A DNA stretch of 64,000 nt from Kordiimonas gwangyangensis DSM 19435 = JCM 12864 (GCF_000375545.1 NZ_AQXF01000002.1:408716-472715), one strand, 5' to 3'; shown: positions 1-8,815, counted from the stretch's first letter. A program made the numbers and translations. The notes: generated by a model not told the origin, from the letters alone.

Positions 1-192
1 AACCGCTTTGGTGAACAGGTGCAGTGCGCCACCATGAGCGAACTAGCAACGGAAGGTTATGGCATGCCACCGGGCGATGAGGGTATGCTTGTCACCTATC
101 ATGAGCTTCTGGATGCCCGGCACCTTGATATCGGCTTTGGCGTACCAGATTATGAATTCACAATAAAAACCAAACTGCCTGAGGATAACTAA
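1..192 (+). CDS. C-terminal end of an unknown protein (partial)
   Basis: The window opens inside a reading frame that runs in frame 1 to a TAA at 190-192 (last residues TKLPEDN). Sixty-three codons are visible. They show no signal peptide, membrane segment or motif that I recognise. The stop lies 33 bases before the GTG start of the next gene on the same strand, so the two may be co-transcribed. Function unknown; the start and most of the gene lie outside the window. Confidence 0.5.
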   Translation, partial: NRFGEQVQCATMSELATEGYGMPPGDEGMLVTYHELLDARHLDIGFGVPDYEFTIKTKLPEDN

Positions 193-225
193 CCCGCAGG
201 CACCATGACCGGAGGGGAGTTTATC

Positions 226-675
226 GTGTCAGCCATCATGCGTACGGCATTTGCCGCCGCCTGCCTCAGCACCACTATCGCCCTGCCCGCCGCCGCGCGC
301 GACTGCAGCAACATGACCGGGCAATGGACCACCAACCTTGGCGCTACCGTCAGCTTCGACCGTGTTGACGCGAAGACCGGCATGATCACCGGACGCTATT
401 TTTCCGCCAGCATGCCTGACCGCGCTTTTCCACTGACCGGTTTTGTCAACGCCAACGGCCGCGAGGAAGATACGGACCGCGAACGGCATTATGCCCCTGC
501 CGTCAGTTTTGCCGTCAGCTTCGAGGAGTTTGGGGGCATCACCTCTTGGACCGGCATCTGCCTGATGAATGGTGATCTGCCGCAGATCGAAACCGAGGAT
601 CTGATCATCGCGCCGATGGCCGACTATGACTGGTCACACGTGATCGACAATCACGATAGCTTGAAGGCAAAATAA
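226..675 (+). CDS. Avidin-family secreted protein, divergent biotin pocket
   Basis: A secreted protein of about 149 residues. An N-terminal signal peptide (MRTAFAAACLSTTIALPAAAR) is followed by an avidin/streptavidin-like beta-barrel sequence: C-x3-TGQWTTNLGA, a TGRYFSAS strand, ITSWTGIC, and a DYDW...NHDS ending. Compared with streptavidin from memory, residues matching Tyr43, Ser45, Thr90, Trp92, Trp120 and Asp128 are kept. Those matching Asn23, Ser27, Trp79 and Trp108 are replaced (Thr, Ala, Phe, Asp), so biotin affinity may be weak or the ligand different. The GTG at 226 is preferred because GGAGGGG (211-217) lies 8 bases upstream; an ATG at 205 would precede that site, and an ATG at 238 starts the bare signal peptide. 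Family assignment is by motif reading only. Confidence 0.68.
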   Translation: MSAIMRTAFAAACLSTTIALPAAARDCSNMTGQWTTNLGATVSFDRVDAKTGMITGRYFSASMPDRAFPLTGFVNANGREEDTDRERHYAPAVSFAVSFEEFGGITSWTGICLMNGDLPQIETEDLIIAPMADYDWSHVIDNHDSLKAK

Positions 676-696
676 ACGAGTGACGCGATAAAAAAT

Positions 697-725
697 CCGC
701 ACAGTTTCCGCACAGTTTCCGCACA
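697..725. repeat. 11-bp tandem repeat, 3 units (CCGCACA core)
   Basis: The heptamer CCGCACA occurs at 697, 708 and 719, an exact 11-bp period. The 4-base linkers are GTTT. Read on the minus strand the unit is TGTGCGGAAAC. The same heptamer and the same period build the nine-unit array at 52966-53064. Both lie just after the stop of a plus-strand gene. Confidence 0.7.
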
Positions 726-750
726 CTCATTTTAGGCTCAGGGCAGCAAA

Positions 751-775
751 AAGGGCGCAACTTGCGCCCTTAACT
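751..775 (-). terminator. Rho-independent terminator of the TPR gene
   Basis: Inverted repeat AAGGGCGCAA / TTGCGCCCTT (751-771), followed on the minus strand by a run of five T (complement of 748-752). It lies about 40 bases after the stop of the minus-strand TPR gene. Confidence 0.7.
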
Positions 776-813
776 CATTGATTTAATGTTTGCTCTTCTT
801 AGCGTTCGCCAGA

Positions 814-1296
814 TCAACCCTCTTTTGCCAGCTCCGCACTCGCCTGACGCGCACGATATTCCTCAATCGCGGTCTCTACGGTCTTGAGCTCAGTGCAGCC
901 GCTTTGGCAGATACGAGCCAGTTTATCGCGGTTGCCTTCGGCTTTCTCTGCCAGATTACGCTTGAGAAACGCCAGCGCCTGCACCTCAAGGGCATCTCGG
1001 TCATTCGGTTCGATCTCAAGGGCTTTGCGGTAATATTTCAGGCCGCTGCCTACATGGCCTTGCGCCTCATGGGCACGGCCAAGGCCAATGAGCGCATCCA
1101 CATTCGCCGGGTTTGCGACCAGCGCGCGTTCATAAAGCGCTTGCGCGGCGCGTGGCTCGTTCGACTTCATGTCGGCGGCAGCTTTCGCCACCAAGTCATT
1201 GGAAAACAGCCGATATTTCTCCGCCGTTTGGGCGAATGCCGGGCTCGCCAGGCTGCCAACAAGGACGGAAACCGCAAGGATAGACTGAATACGCAT
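814..1296 (-). CDS. Secreted tetratricopeptide-repeat protein
   Basis: A protein of about 160 residues. It starts with a Sec signal peptide (MRIQSILAVSVLVGSLASPAFAQ) and continues with TPR helices: one around ALYERALVANPANVDALIGLGRAHEAQG and the next around GLKYYRKALEIEPNDRDALEVQALAFLKR. Near the C terminus two cysteines sit in ARICQSGCTEL and could form a disulfide in the periplasm. The ATG at 1296 was chosen because GAGG lies just upstream and the signal peptide begins there; a longer frame reaching 1338 adds residues that fit no signal. TPR proteins of this type scaffold protein contacts; the partner is unknown. It has its own terminator at 751-775. Confidence 0.75.
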   Translation of the reverse strand: MRIQSILAVSVLVGSLASPAFAQTAEKYRLFSNDLVAKAAADMKSNEPRAAQALYERALVANPANVDALIGLGRAHEAQGHVGSGLKYYRKALEIEPNDRDALEVQALAFLKRNLAEKAEGNRDKLARICQSGCTELKTVETAIEEYRARQASAELAKEG

Positions 1297-1447
1297 GCTT
1301 ACCTCATCACTGTTATCGTTCCATGACGATAGCGGCAAATTTACCCGCTGTCTCGCCTTTTAGGCTAGAGCGTGCCCCATTTGCGGCAAGTCACCATTTG
1401 GTGAGGATAGGCTGCAAAGCCCAAAGAATTGGTAAATCCCCACAGTT

Positions 1448-2776
1448 TTATTGTGGCACGCGCTCAAAAATTGCGGTGAAGAAACCGTCGGTGCCGTGGG
1501 CATGGGGTGCGAGTTGCAAGCATTCAGGGACAGATGCCAAAGTGCCGGGCACAGGGCTTTCTAGAACCTCCTGCCACACCGCTTTATAGTCGCACACCTT
1601 CCACACACTGTGCGATTTCGCCATAAACTCTTGAATTATTTGCTCATTTTCCGCTGGAAGCAGCGAACAGGTCATATAAATCAGCCTGCCGCCCGGCTTG
1701 ACCATGGCGGCACCTTCACTCAGCAGCGAGGCCTGAAGCGCGGTCAAATCCGCTAGGCTTTCCTCGTCAAAACGCCAGCGCTGGTCGGGGCTGCGGCGCC
1801 ATGTGCCGCTGCCGGTACACGGCACATCGACCAGCACACGGTCTGCCGATTTATCAAACTCTTTCAATGCGGTAGCGCGCCCTTCACCCTCAGCTGCGAT
1901 GCGACTGACCTGAATATTATGAACGCCCGCGCGTTTAAGGCGGCTACGAAAATCATCAAGCCGCTTGCCCGATATATCGAATGCGTAAATCTGCCCGCGG
2001 TTTTCCATATCGGCTACAATTGCAAGGCTTTTACCCCCGCCACCAGCACAGAGATCAATCACCTGATGTCCCGGTTTTGCTGCAACAAGCGCCGCCGCAA
2101 TCTGTGCCGCCTCGTCCTGAATCTCGATCATACCGTCGCGGTACGCCTTCTCAGCACCGAGGTTGATACGAGATTTTATGCGGAAACCAGATTTTGAATA
2201 TTGATGTTTTTCAATATCTTGAGGCTCTATATTCAAGTACTGCTTTATACCTGAACTGCGCGCGCGCAGCGCGTTCAACCGGACATCAAGGGGCGCGTTT
2301 TCAAGAAGCGCTGCGGCGCCTTCGCTGAACTCTTCACCAAATCGAGCTTGTAACCCGCCAGCGGCCCAAGCCGGTACATTTTGCTGGATAGCTTCTGGTG
2401 CGACACACCAATCAAGCGCCGTCAGGGCCGTAATTGCCTCTTGTTCAGCCACGCTTAACGCATCAGGTGCGAAGCTGTCCCCCGCATCAAAAAGCTCAAG
2501 GCTTTCAACCTCTTGGCGCGCAAGATGGGCGAGAAGGAGCGACCGTCCGCTCAGCGGCATACCGGCCTGCACAAGCCCCCACACCAGCCACTCGCGGCTG
2601 CGCAGAACAGCATAGACATAATCGGAAATCGCGCGCTTGTCCTTCGAGCCCGCATAGCGTCGCGCGCGGAAATAATCGCTGACAAGGTGGTCAGCCGGCA
2701 TCCCGCGCGAAGTGATCGCCGCTTCTATGCTTTCAAGAAGCTCAATGGCGGCGGCTAGTCGCGCGGAAGGCTGCAT
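1448..2776 (-). CDS. rsmB: RsmB/Sun-family 16S rRNA m5C methyltransferase
   Basis: A 442-residue protein of the RsmB/NOP2 RNA cytosine-5 methyltransferase family. The N-terminal NusB-like helical part is followed by a Rossmann methyltransferase domain: SAM-binding VIDLCAGGGGKSLAI near residue 240, the DVPCTGSGTWRR motif with the release cysteine, and MTCSLLPAEN with the catalytic TCS cysteine. These are the two cysteines expected in the family. The gene starts 11 bases after the guaB stop and is probably co-transcribed with it. The exact rRNA position modified (C967 in E. coli RsmB) is inferred from family membership; alphaproteobacteria often carry several paralogues, so RsmB is the best but not the only name. 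Confidence 0.85.
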   Translation of the reverse strand: MQPSARLAAAIELLESIEAAITSRGMPADHLVSDYFRARRYAGSKDKRAISDYVYAVLRSREWLVWGLVQAGMPLSGRSLLLAHLARQEVESLELFDAGDSFAPDALSVAEQEAITALTALDWCVAPEAIQQNVPAWAAGGLQARFGEEFSEGAAALLENAPLDVRLNALRARSSGIKQYLNIEPQDIEKHQYSKSGFRIKSRINLGAEKAYRDGMIEIQDEAAQIAAALVAAKPGHQVIDLCAGGGGKSLAIVADMENRGQIYAFDISGKRLDDFRSRLKRAGVHNIQVSRIAAEGEGRATALKEFDKSADRVLVDVPCTGSGTWRRSPDQRWRFDEESLADLTALQASLLSEGAAMVKPGGRLIYMTCSLLPAENEQIIQEFMAKSHSVWKVCDYKAVWQEVLESPVPGTLASVPECLQLAPHAHGTDGFFTAIFERVPQ

Positions 2777-2787
2777 GCTCTAACGTC

Positions 2788-4269
<1,482 letters not shown>

Positions 4270-4423
4270 TCATCAGTGGGCGCTCTGAGAGGCGCATGAC
4301 CCAGCCACTTTTGTGAGGCCGCGGGCCAACCCTTGGTTAAGATATTCGCCGTTCAATAACCCCAAGCTGGCGCAAAAATCAACGTTAAACTTGTCGCATG
4401 CGCAAACTAATCGGAAAGCGGGC

Positions 4424-5167
4424 TTAAGAGGAGGCCTCGTCCGCCTCTTCCGCCAGCGCGGCGTCAGACGGTGCATGACGGCGGAAGCCCTGTGCCACCA
4501 CAAACCATTCCTTGCTGTCTTGCCTGCTTGAGGGCGGCTTCGCGTGTTTTACATTGCGGAAATGGCGGTTCATCCGGGCCATCAGGTCATTGTCCGATCC
4601 GCCTTGAAGGACCTTCGCGGCAAACGTGCCGCCTTCCGCCAGCACCTTGATTGCAAAGTCCAGTGCGGCTTCACATAGTGCCATGGTACGAATCTGATCG
4701 GTCTGCCGGTGCCCGGTAGCCGAGTTGGCCATGTCCGAGAGCACGAGGTCGGCGGGGCCGTCCATCGCAGCCATCAGCTCTTCTTCTGCCCCTTCAGCAA
4801 GGAAGTCCATCACCCAGATTTTGGCGCCCGGAATAGGCTCCACTTCCTGGAGGTCGATGCCGATCACCTGCGCGCCCTTGGGGCAGCGTTCAGTGATCAC
4901 CTGTGTCCAGCCACCGGGTGCGCAGCCAAGGTCAACAATACGCATCGAGCCTTTGATAAGCTCGTAGCGGTCGTCAAGTTCTGCCAGCTTGAAGGCCGCG
5001 CGGCTGCGATAGCCAAGGCGGCGGGCTTCCGCCACATATGGGTCATTCAGCTGCCGCTGGAGCCAACGCGTTGACGATGTCTTGCGCCCACGCGCGGTTT
5101 TGACGCGCACCTTGCCGCCGCGTGCGCGGCTGCGTGTGTTGGATTGTGTATTCCAGCCTTTAGCCAT
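4424..5167 (-). CDS. rlmE: 23S rRNA (uridine-2'-O)-methyltransferase RlmE
   Basis: A 247-residue FtsJ/RrmJ family enzyme that methylates the 2'-OH of a uridine in the 23S rRNA A-loop. Visible are a basic N terminus (RARGGKVRVKTARGRKTSS), the K of YRSRAAFKL, the SAM site IVDLGCAPGGWTQV, and the LSDMAN and FAAKVLQGG motifs supplying the K-D-K-E catalytic set. It overlaps the end of the upstream ppx-like gene by 8 bases, so the two are translationally coupled. An acidic C-terminal tail (AALAEEADEASS) extends beyond the E. coli length. Confidence 0.93.
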   Translation of the reverse strand: MAKGWNTQSNTRSRARGGKVRVKTARGRKTSSTRWLQRQLNDPYVAEARRLGYRSRAAFKLAELDDRYELIKGSMRIVDLGCAPGGWTQVITERCPKGAQVIGIDLQEVEPIPGAKIWVMDFLAEGAEEELMAAMDGPADLVLSDMANSATGHRQTDQIRTMALCEAALDFAIKVLAEGGTFAAKVLQGGSDNDLMARMNRHFRNVKHAKPPSSRQDSKEWFVVAQGFRRHAPSDAALAEEADEASS

Positions 5168-6500
5168 TGGCCCTTACCTTGTTCTGTTGTCTGGCACCAT
5201 CGGGCTTGCGGCCCTGCCCGCCACGGCGGCGCGGACGCGCGCCTCGCTCGGTCGGTGCATCCATTTGCATCATACCCCGAAGAATACCCTCTCGGATACC
5301 CCGGTCTGCGACCCTGAGGCTCGGCACGTTCCACATGCCAAGGATCGCTTCGAGAATAGCGCAGCCCGCGACGACAAGGTCAGCGCGCTCAGGGCCGATA
5401 CAGGGCTGCGCAGCGCGTTCCACATGGGTCATTTCAGCCACGCGGCGGGAGAGCGCGTGGATATCCTTCGATTTCATCCAGGCGCCATCCACCTTCTCAC
5501 GGGCATAGCGCGGCAGTTCAAGGTGCAGGCTGGCAAGCGTCGTAACCGTGCCTGAGGTACCTAGGAACTGTGTCTGCTTGCGGCGTATCACTTCCGATAC
5601 ACGGTGTGCCGCCTCAAACTCCTTCAAGTGTTTCTCAACGATGGCAATCATCTGCGCGTATTGTTCGCGCGGTACCGATTTCCCGACAACGCCGTAACTC
5701 TCTGAAAGGTTCACGACACCCCACGGGATTGACATCCAGCCACTGATCTCGGACCGGTTGCCGGGATGCACACGCACCCAGATAAGCTCCGTACTGCCAC
5801 CACCAATATCGAACACAAGCGCGTGCCGGTTACCGGGCGCAATAAGCGACTGGCAGCCCATTACCGCGAGCCGCGCTTCTTCCTTGGCGGAAATGATATC
5901 GAGATTGAGGCCAGTTTCCCGTTTTACACGAGCAATGAATTCATCAGCATTGTCCGCCACGCGGCACGCTTCCGTCGCCACGTGACGCATGCAGGTCACA
6001 TTCCGCCGGGCAATTTTGTCTGCGCATACTTTAAGTGCCTCAATCGTGCGGTCCATGGCAGCATCAGAGAGGCGGTTGCCGTTCGCCACACCTTCGCCAA
6101 GGCGCACGATGCGGGAGAAGGCATCAATCACCCGAAAGCCGCCCTTGGTCGGCCGGGCAATCAACAGTCGGCAGTTATTGGTACCCAGATCAATCGCGCT
6201 GTAGACGCTGCGGTTGACCATGGGCCGTTCGCTGCGGCGCGGTGCCTGAGTGTCACTGGTGGGCCGGGCGTCCACCGGTTTGGGGCGCGCGGGCGCGTTA
6301 TTATCTCGGTTATGCTTAGGGGTTTGTGCCGCGACGTTTGACGCGGTTTTTGCTTCAGGCTTTTGGCCCTTGCCACGATTTCGTCGCCGGTTACGGCGCC
6401 GAGGTCGGCCTCCGCCTTCCTCTTTCCTGTGCTGACGGTTCTCGTTTGTGCCTTCAACCGCCGCACCCGAGCCTTTGGCCTCATGGTTTACGGACATCAT
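5160..6500 (-). CDS. Ppx/GppA-family phosphatase with long basic extensions
   Basis: A 446-residue protein. Residues from about 100 to 420 form an ASKHA-fold Ppx/GppA domain: SAIDLGTNNCRLLI (phosphate 1), FDIGGGSTELIWV (phosphate 2) and FLGTSGTVTTLAS. Substrates in this family are inorganic polyphosphate or pppGpp; which one applies cannot be read from sequence. The first 95 residues are a disordered Arg/Lys/Pro-rich stretch (RPRRRNRRRNRGKG) and the C terminus repeats the style (RPRRRGGQGRKPDG), suggesting nucleic-acid or polyphosphate contact. The start may be either of two adjacent ATG codons (6500 or 6497). It overlaps rlmE by 8 bases. Confidence 0.88.
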   Translation of the reverse strand: MMSVNHEAKGSGAAVEGTNENRQHRKEEGGGRPRRRNRRRNRGKGQKPEAKTASNVAAQTPKHNRDNNAPARPKPVDARPTSDTQAPRRSERPMVNRSVYSAIDLGTNNCRLLIARPTKGGFRVIDAFSRIVRLGEGVANGNRLSDAAMDRTIEALKVCADKIARRNVTCMRHVATEACRVADNADEFIARVKRETGLNLDIISAKEEARLAVMGCQSLIAPGNRHALVFDIGGGSTELIWVRVHPGNRSEISGWMSIPWGVVNLSESYGVVGKSVPREQYAQMIAIVEKHLKEFEAAHRVSEVIRRKQTQFLGTSGTVTTLASLHLELPRYAREKVDGAWMKSKDIHALSRRVAEMTHVERAAQPCIGPERADLVVAGCAILEAILGMWNVPSLRVADRGIREGILRGMMQMDAPTERGARPRRRGGQGRKPDGARQQNKVRANG

Positions 6501-6619
6501 TTTTCTCTTTTTATCATTTTTATCGCGGCGCTCGGCCGCTCACTTACCACCTGTCTAGCACTGTGCGGCCCCAGCAGACAACAAAATTGCGCGAGTGTCA
6601 GATCACGAATTTTCTTAAT

Positions 6620-6677
6620 GTTCTTTTTTTGTTCTTGACGAGGCACAATCAAATACATATAAGAACAAAAAAGGAAC
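6620..6677 (+). promoter_or_regulatory. SOS promoter with two LexA boxes
   Basis: Box 1 at 6620-6634 reads GTTC-TTTTTTT-GTTC, a perfect match to the alphaproteobacterial LexA consensus GTTC-N7-GTTC. Directly after it, TTGACG (6635-6640) and TATAAG (6658-6663), 17 bases apart, form a good -35/-10 pair. Box 2 at 6663-6677 reads GAAC-N7-GAAC, the same consensus in the other orientation, overlapping the end of the -10 and the expected transcription start. LexA bound at both would cover the promoter. The consensus is established knowledge; binding here is inferred. Confidence 0.82.
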
Positions 6678-6687
6678 GGAGGCGGAA

Positions 6688-6870
6688 ATGTTTGAATTCT
6701 CACATATCGTATCGTTGATGCTTTTCATCGTGATCGGCGGCATCGGCATGGCATCAATGCAAGATGGCCTTGGCATCGTGTTCCGCCGTATGGTGGTGAT
6801 TTTTCGTGCTAGCCGCGTGCGCGATGACCGCGTTGCACTTCCTGCCCGGCATTCTGTACTAACCGACTGA
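6688..6870 (+). CDS. Small SOS-controlled membrane protein
   Basis: A 60-residue protein starting at an ATG placed 5 bases after GGAGG (6678-6682). Residues 7-24 (IVSLMLFIVIGGIGMASM) form one hydrophobic span. The remainder is basic (FRRMVVIFRASRVRDDR) and would lie in the cytoplasm by the positive-inside rule. The transcript leader would be under 20 bases because the promoter with two LexA boxes is immediately upstream. Small single-span SOS proteins that block division (SidA in Caulobacter, SulA-independent) are known in alphaproteobacteria; no sequence similarity to SidA is claimed. Role as a damage-induced division inhibitor or toxin is inference from size, topology and regulation. Confidence 0.72.
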   Translation: MFEFSHIVSLMLFIVIGGIGMASMQDGLGIVFRRMVVIFRASRVRDDRVALPARHSVLTD

Positions 6871-6888
6871 CGGACCAATAGGCCGTTA

Positions 6889-6906
6889 CCCGCAAGAGAT
6901 TGCGGG
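6889..6906 (+). terminator. Hairpin after the SOS small gene
   Basis: A perfect 7-bp stem CCCGCAA / TTGCGGG with a GAGA loop lies 18 bases after the small gene's stop. A T-run (6920-6924) follows only after a gap of 13 bases, so termination is possible but not typical. Confidence 0.4.
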
Positions 6907-6939
6907 CAGCATCTGACGCTTTTTGATGATCTATGGACT

Positions 6940-7113
6940 ACGCAAACGAAAGGCGCGGCGAACAACCGAAAATTGGTCGAAGCACCGCGCCTAATCCGAG
7001 CGAACCCCCAGGTATGCCCGGCCTTCTTATCTCAGTGGCAGCTCGAAAGCGCCAAGGTCAGTCGCACCTCCCCAAGTTGACTAACCACGCCTGAGTGTGT
7101 CGAAGGTTGCAGC
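6940..7113 (-). ncRNA. Putative small RNA locus, strand uncertain
   Basis: Bases 6871-7249 contain no convincing gene. On the minus strand, TTGACA (7142-7137) with a 17-base spacer to TCGGAT (7119-7114) would start a transcript near 7107. The transcript would hold a hairpin GGTTAGTC / GACTGACC with a 15-base loop, a GC stem-loop around GGCGC / GCTGCC, and end at a stem AGGCGCGG / CCGCGCCT (6992-6951) followed by TTTCGTTT. Read on the plus strand, the large loop shows CACCTCCCC, an anti-Shine-Dalgarno-like sequence as in several alphaproteobacterial small RNAs. The ends do not pair with each other, which argues against 6S RNA. Family not recognised. Confidence 0.4.
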
Positions 7114-7142
7114 ATCCGACAGGATTTGTGGTGCCCTGTCAA
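7114..7142 (-). promoter_or_regulatory. Promoter with embedded inverted repeat
   Basis: A perfect TTGACA -35 (minus strand, 7142-7137) and a weak -10 TCGGAT (7119-7114) enclose the inverted repeat GACAGG-N11-CCTGTC (7118-7140). The repeat has 6-bp arms and spans the whole spacer, so it could be a repressor operator or may simply be a chance hairpin. Confidence 0.4.
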
Positions 7143-7193
7143 GGGGGCTTGCAGCCTCAATGGCTAATTAGTGACATTTTTTTGAAATTATTT

Positions 7194-7220
7194 GCAAAAA
7201 GGGACCATAAAGGCCCCTTA
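7194..7220 (-). terminator. Terminator of the SPOR lipoprotein gene
   Basis: On the minus strand, AAGGGGCC-TTTAT-GGTCCCTT runs into TTTT. It lies about 30 bases after the SPOR gene stop at 7250. One G-T pair or mismatch sits in the stem. Confidence 0.6.
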
Positions 7221-7249
7221 AGCACAAAAAAGGTCAATATTACTGACAT

Positions 7250-8083
7250 TTAGCCAATAGGCTCGCCTTGGTACTCCGACACGCGGCAATACTGCTCCCC
7301 ACCCGTTTCACGGATACGGTTACACAGTTCCTCTGCAGCCTCTTCATTATCGAGTGGGCCGACAATAAGACGCAGGAACGTGCCAATGCCTTCCTGGCTC
7401 TGTGTATAAATAACCGGCTTTAGATCGCCAAGCTCCCCGCCAAACGCCTTGAGAAGACTGTTCCAGCCCGACGACACCTGATCCTTCGAACGGTAGGACG
7501 CGAGGTGCGCGCCAAAATAGGTACGGTTGTCAACCGGCGCACGGTTGTCGACCGGGGTCGGTGTTGCAGCAGCGTTGGTGCTTGGCTCGGACGCCGGGGC
7601 GGATGCATCCGCCCCGGACTGGCTTGTGCCCGTAGGCGCGGCATCTGTCTTCGGCTCTGGTGTATAGGCTGCCTGACGGTCGGTCACTTCTACCGAATAA
7701 ATCCGGTTTTCCATGTCCTTCATGTCCTTGCGCACAGCTTGCAGTTCTGTGCGTACACGCTTCAGGCTCGCATCAACTTCCGGATCCTTCTGGAAGTTGG
7801 CGAGCTTTTGCTCGATACTTTGCAACTGCTCGTTCTGCATCCGCATGTTGCGCGCGAGGTCGACATACAGGCGCTCGAGCGCGTTGAAGCGGTCTTTCAG
7901 CTCCCGGTGATTTTCGGAAACGTTACCAACACTGCGCTCCAGCGTGGTTTGACGTGCTTCAACCAGCACTTCTTCGCCTTGCCACAAGTTGCTTGATTGA
8001 CATGCACCAAGCATGGTGGAGACACAGGCAAGAATTGCCACTTTTGAAGCATTCGATTTTTTCAGCATGTACGATGTGGTCAT
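7250..8083 (-). CDS. SPOR-domain lipoprotein with coiled coil
   Basis: A 277-residue protein. The N terminus ends in a lipobox (STMLGACQSS), so a lipidated Cys would anchor it in the outer or inner membrane. Residues about 40-130 are heptad-rich (LERLYVDLARNMRMQNEQLQSIEQKL) and should form a coiled coil. An Ala/Thr/Pro linker follows. The C-terminal part (from TYFGAHLASYRSKDQV to QYCRVSEYQG) matches a SPOR domain, which binds denuded septal peptidoglycan. ATG 8083 is preferred over GTG 8086 because AAAGGG is better spaced. The layout suggests an envelope protein recruited to division sites; this is inferred from the domain. Confidence 0.82.
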   Translation of the reverse strand: MTTSYMLKKSNASKVAILACVSTMLGACQSSNLWQGEEVLVEARQTTLERSVGNVSENHRELKDRFNALERLYVDLARNMRMQNEQLQSIEQKLANFQKDPEVDASLKRVRTELQAVRKDMKDMENRIYSVEVTDRQAAYTPEPKTDAAPTGTSQSGADASAPASEPSTNAAATPTPVDNRAPVDNRTYFGAHLASYRSKDQVSSGWNSLLKAFGGELGDLKPVIYTQSQEGIGTFLRLIVGPLDNEEAAEELCNRIRETGGEQYCRVSEYQGEPIG

Positions 8084-8252
8084 CACGGCACCCTTTTCGT
8101 CGCTTTTCCCTTGCTATCCCGGCAATTTTGAACCCAATTGGGCCGCAAGAGACATGTTCGCCAGCATCAAAGCAAAATCGGTGCCAAGCGACTGATGTGG
8201 GGCAAATATTACGGCAGCCATCTTTACATTGCTGTGCTTAACCCCACTTCTT

Positions 8253-8271
8253 AGTATCTCGCAATGATATA
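8253..8271. promoter_or_regulatory. Possible PadR operator
   Basis: An imperfect inverted repeat GTATC-N7-GATAT lies about 25 bases before the padR-like start and overlaps a TATAAA-like -10 (8268-8273). PadR regulators usually repress themselves at dyads near the promoter. Binding is inferred. Confidence 0.35.
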
Positions 8272-8293
8272 AAAACGGCAGTGAAGGCAGTAT

Positions 8294-8806
8294 ATGGATA
8301 TCCGCACCCTGTGCCTTGGCATTCTGAGCCTCGGCGACACCACAGGCTACGACATCAAGAAGATGGTGGCGGAAGGCGCTTTCAGCTTCTTCTCCGAAGC
8401 CAGCTACGGCTCCATCTATCCTGCGCTCACCAAATTAACCGATGAAGGTCTTGTTCTCTGCCGCACCGAAGCACAGGAAAACCGGCCTGACAAAAAGGTC
8501 TACAGCCTGACAAGCGAAGGTAGGAAAGCGCTTGAGGCGTCTTTGGTGAATGCGCCGAAGCCGGACCGGAACCGGTCGGAATTTCTCGCGGCCCTCCTGT
8601 TCGCGGAAGCGGTGTCACCAAACCGGATCACGAGCCTCATCGAGGACCGCATCGACCATCACTCCGCCCAGATAGAGATGCTTGAACGTTTGCTCGGTGA
8701 TGAAGACGGCAAGGCCGCGCGTTTTGTGCTGCAATACGGCATTGCCATGCAGCAGGCAGCGCGGAAATTCTTACAAGAGAATGGCGATACGTTCGAGGGC
8801 AGCTAG
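8294..8806 (+). CDS. PadR-family transcriptional regulator
   Basis: A 170-residue protein. The first 90 residues form the PadR winged helix: LCLGILSLGDTTGYDIKKMV, SYGSIYPALTKLTDEGLV (recognition helix, YPAL motif) and the wing VYSLTSEGRKALEASL. The C-terminal half is helical (PadR_C / Vir-like dimerisation). It stands alone on the plus strand between two minus-strand genes. The target and inducer are unknown; a dyad in its own promoter region hints at autoregulation. Confidence 0.87.
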   Translation: MDIRTLCLGILSLGDTTGYDIKKMVAEGAFSFFSEASYGSIYPALTKLTDEGLVLCRTEAQENRPDKKVYSLTSEGRKALEASLVNAPKPDRNRSEFLAALLFAEAVSPNRITSLIEDRIDHHSAQIEMLERLLGDEDGKAARFVLQYGIAMQQAARKFLQENGDTFEGS

Positions 8807-8815
8807 GCGGCAGGC

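Noticed and set aside
6940-7142. 6S RNA as identity of the small RNA locus
   Set aside because: The 5' and 3' ends of the inferred transcript do not pair into the long closing stem that 6S requires.
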